This document shows positions 62,247-64,000 of a stretch of 64,000 bases of DNA, in pieces (position 1 is the stretch's first letter; the number at the start of each line of letters is the position of its first letter). The position numbers were made by a program, and so were the translations under genes. The notes beneath the pieces were generated by a model. The model was given only the letters and a program-made list of their open reading frames with translations, was not told where the DNA came from and searched no databases. The stretch lies in assembly GCA_017962745.1 (NCBI GenBank), contig JAGCUR010000007.1, forward strand, positions 1 to 64,000, written 5' to 3'. Source of the DNA: Bacilli bacterium. Its GTDB lineage: Bacteria > Bacillota_I > Bacilli_A > ML615J-28 > CAG-698.

Positions 62247-63297
62247 TGAAAGACCAGAACCTAGGACAATAAAAGAAGCAATCGCATACTTCAAAGAAGA
62301 TATGCAAAATCCAATTAGAAGAAAGATTAGGCTTACAGGACTATTATCGACAATCGCATCGATCTTTAGAGCATTCTTACTACTGGGTTTATGCTTCATA
62401 ATTTTAATGCCATTCCTTCAAAAAATATCTTATTCATTTAGATATGTAACTGATACTGATAACCCACTAGTTATTTGGATTCCTGAGACTTGGTCAGTAG
62501 TTAACTACAAGATCGGTCTTGAATGCTTACAATTTAGTACATCATTCTGGGTTAGTTTAACATTATCTGCTGTTACAACAGTATTACAAGTATTATCAAC
62601 AGCTATCGCTGGTTACGCATTTGCAAGATTAAAATTTAAAGGAAGTACAATTTTCTTCTATATCGTTTTATTTGCTCTTGTAGTTCCAGATGAAGCATTA
62701 AAAGGAACAAGATCATTATTCTTCTCGAATAATAGATTCTTCTGGATTAACTTAATTAAGTTATCTACATACACTAGTTCATTTGTTCCATGGCAGATCA
62801 TTAGAAACTGTGCTGCTGTATTCATTATGTCAGCCTTTGGCCAGGGTTTACGTAGTTCTATCTTCATTTATCTATTTAGACAGTTCTTTAGAAATGTTCC
62901 AATCGAACTTGAAGAATCAGCACAAGTGGATGGTGCAACTGTTACACAAACATTCTGGAGAGTTATGTTTCCAAATGCTAGAGGTACAATAATTACTGTC
63001 GCTTTGTTCTCATTTGTATGGCAATACAATGATTCATATTATGCAAGTATTTATGGTATCAACACTATTGCAACTAGACTTGCCAACATTTCTTCATCTT
63101 CAATTAAACTAGTTGTACAATTATATGAAGAATTTAGATTAATCTTCGGTTCAGAATTAATCGTTGACGAAAGAATGGTTGGTCTAATCGGTAATACATG
63201 TGCTTTGATCATGATGGTACCATTACTAATTGGTTACTTCTTCGTTCAAAGATTGTTTGTAGAAAGCATTGAACGTACTGGTTTAACTGGTATGTAA
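62236..63297 (+). CDS. Sugar ABC transporter permease, MalG-type, pair 2
   Basis: The 353-residue protein has a cytoplasmic N-terminus of about 40 residues and six membrane helices. Its EAA loop is ESAQVDGATVTQTFWRVMFP, and GYAFARLKFKGSTIFF matches the MalG-type helix 3 region. An insert of about 30 residues (VVPDEALKGTRSLFFSNNRFFW) enlarges the second outer loop compared with pair 1. It completes a second permease dimer. A long hairpin separates it from nagB. Confidence 0.9.
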   Translation: MTINERPEPRTIKEAIAYFKEDMQNPIRRKIRLTGLLSTIASIFRAFLLLGLCFIILMPFLQKISYSFRYVTDTDNPLVIWIPETWSVVNYKIGLECLQFSTSFWVSLTLSAVTTVLQVLSTAIAGYAFARLKFKGSTIFFYIVLFALVVPDEALKGTRSLFFSNNRFFWINLIKLSTYTSSFVPWQIIRNCAAVFIMSAFGQGLRSSIFIYLFRQFFRNVPIELEESAQVDGATVTQTFWRVMFPNARGTIITVALFSFVWQYNDSYYASIYGINTIATRLANISSSSIKLVVQLYEEFRLIFGSELIVDERMVGLIGNTCALIMMVPLLIGYFFVQRLFVESIERTGLTGM

Positions 63298-63303
63298 TAA
63301 AAC

Positions 63304-63341
63304 AAGGTTACATACTTATATTCCTAAGTGTGTAACCTTTT
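63304..63341 (+). terminator. Long hairpin between the permease operon and nagB
   Basis: AAGGTTACA (63304-63312) pairs with TGTAACCTT (63331-63339). A six-base inner extension, TACTTA with TAAGTG (one wobble), leaves a 6-base loop. Only four T residues follow, so it may terminate weakly or act as an RNA-stability element. Confidence 0.7.
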
Positions 63342-63361
63342 AAAGAGAAAGAAGGTACAAA

Positions 63362-64000
63362 ATGAAAATTATAATTACTAAAGACTATCAAGAATTAAGC
63401 GAAAAAGCAGCTGAAATTATTATTGATTTAGTTAAGAACAATCCAAGTTGTACTCTAGGACTTGCAACCGGATCAAGCCCAATTGGTTTATATAAAAACT
63501 TAATTAAGGCTTATGAAGATGGCGTTATCTCTTTTAAAGATGTTAAATCATATAACTTAGATGAATATTGTGAACTTCCAAAACAACATCGTGAAAGTTA
63601 TTATTCATTCATGCATGCTAACTTATTTGATCACATCGATATTAAAGAAGAAAATACTCATCTTCCATCAAGCGAAGGATCAGACTTACAAGCTAACTGT
63701 AAAGCATATAACAAGATGTTAAATTCTACAGTTGTAGATTTACAACTTTTAGGAATTGGTGCTAATGGTCATATCGGTTTCAATGAACCTGGTACTCCAT
63801 TCAAAAACGAAACATCAGTTATTAAATTAACTGATAAAACTAGAGAAGATAACAAGAGATTCTTTGATGGCGATATCAACCAAGTTCCTAAATATGCCAT
63901 TACAATGGGTATTAAGAACATTCTAAATGCTAAATCAATTTTACTTGTAGCTAACGGTAAGAATAAAGCTGAAGCTATCGCTAAACTAGTAAGTGGCGAA
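63362..64000 (+). CDS. nagB: Glucosamine-6-phosphate deaminase NagB (3' end outside the window)
   Basis: NagB converts glucosamine-6-phosphate to fructose-6-phosphate and ammonia. The 213 residues visible show the ring-opening and phosphate motif LATGSSPIGLY (34-44), the catalytic Asp in NLDEY (65-69), and IGANGHIGFNEPGTPF (132-147). AGAAGGTAC precedes the ATG. Its place after a GH20 and sugar importer genes shows that the locus handles amino sugars. NagA and a kinase are not in the visible part; the BadF-type kinase at 23189 is one possible source of GlcNAc-6-P. Confidence 0.97.
   Translation, partial: MKIIITKDYQELSEKAAEIIIDLVKNNPSCTLGLATGSSPIGLYKNLIKAYEDGVISFKDVKSYNLDEYCELPKQHRESYYSFMHANLFDHIDIKEENTHLPSSEGSDLQANCKAYNKMLNSTVVDLQLLGIGANGHIGFNEPGTPFKNETSVIKLTDKTREDNKRFFDGDINQVPKYAITMGIKNILNAKSILLVANGKNKAEAIAKLVSGE

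Noticed and set aside
1-64000. Use of genetic code 4 (TGA as Trp), suggested by the low GC
   Set aside because: TGA ends sufC, sufB, mscS, the GH20 gene and others at positions that match family lengths and overlapping starts, and Trp is encoded by TGG.

Overview
The window is very AT-rich bacterial chromosome, densely packed, with long runs of co-directional genes that often overlap by 1 to 11 bases (ATGA and TAATG junctions). Strong AGGAGG-type ribosome sites, a Bacillota-type SUF order (sufC-D-S-U-B), SufU in place of IscU, a tilS-hpt-ftsH-rqcP block, DUF951 beside an MscS-like channel, a small SRP RNA and Firmicutes-style tRNA clusters point to Bacillota. A gut lineage of the Bacilli/Erysipelotrichia or a neighbouring uncultured group is the likeliest host. 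TGA is used as a stop (ends of sufC, sufB, mscS and the GH20 gene), so this is not a code-4 mollicute.

Layout. 1-4100: minus-strand block with the 5' end of an unidentified gene, a membrane-anchored XRE regulator, a short-chain dehydrogenase, two PII-like proteins and a duplicated DUF1538 membrane protein. 4100-10700: DegV, then a small HTH regulator leading mnmG-rsmG-mscS-DUF951 and a zinc-ribbon membrane protein, ending in a flavin-reductase-like gene. 10740-12540: tRNA-Arg and a secreted ComEC-type metallo-hydrolase with a Gly-rich repeat linker. 12600-17500: SUF iron-sulfur operon. 17600-24760: tilS-hpt-ftsH-rqcP, followed by a GH4 phospho-glycosidase, a BadF/NagK-type sugar kinase and Maf. 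24830-28400: GH35 beta-galactosidase with a GPH sugar symporter. 28400-38740: hslO, two groups of YcxB-like and other membrane proteins, a LysRS with an extra tRNA-binding domain, tRNA-Tyr/tRNA-Gln, a divergent aspartase/fumarase-family lyase, and an RluA-type pseudouridine synthase. 38740-47800: rpmE, tdk, tadA, SRP RNA, two large fused ABC/FtsX exporters, dusB, queH and an acetyltransferase behind a riboswitch-like leader.

48000-64000 is the most interesting part: one apparent operon of a cytoplasmic GH20 hexosaminidase, a 1071-residue membrane-anchored solute-binding protein with carbohydrate-binding-like modules, two complete pairs of sugar ABC permeases, and between the pairs a secreted beta-propeller/TPR protein, a Yip1 protein and a 1045-residue DUF5696 protein. 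It ends with nagB (cut by the window). No ABC ATPase is encoded. The layout suggests capture and import of GlcNAc-containing glycans, cytoplasmic trimming by GH20 and entry into glycolysis through NagB. The role of the three middle proteins, and the reason for four permeases, are not explained by a standard importer.

RNA processing and modification recur through the window (MnmG, RsmG, TilS, TadA, DusB, QueH, RluA-type), as does carbohydrate use. No gap between annotated features exceeds 300 bases. All functions are assigned by reading the translated sequences; no database search was run.
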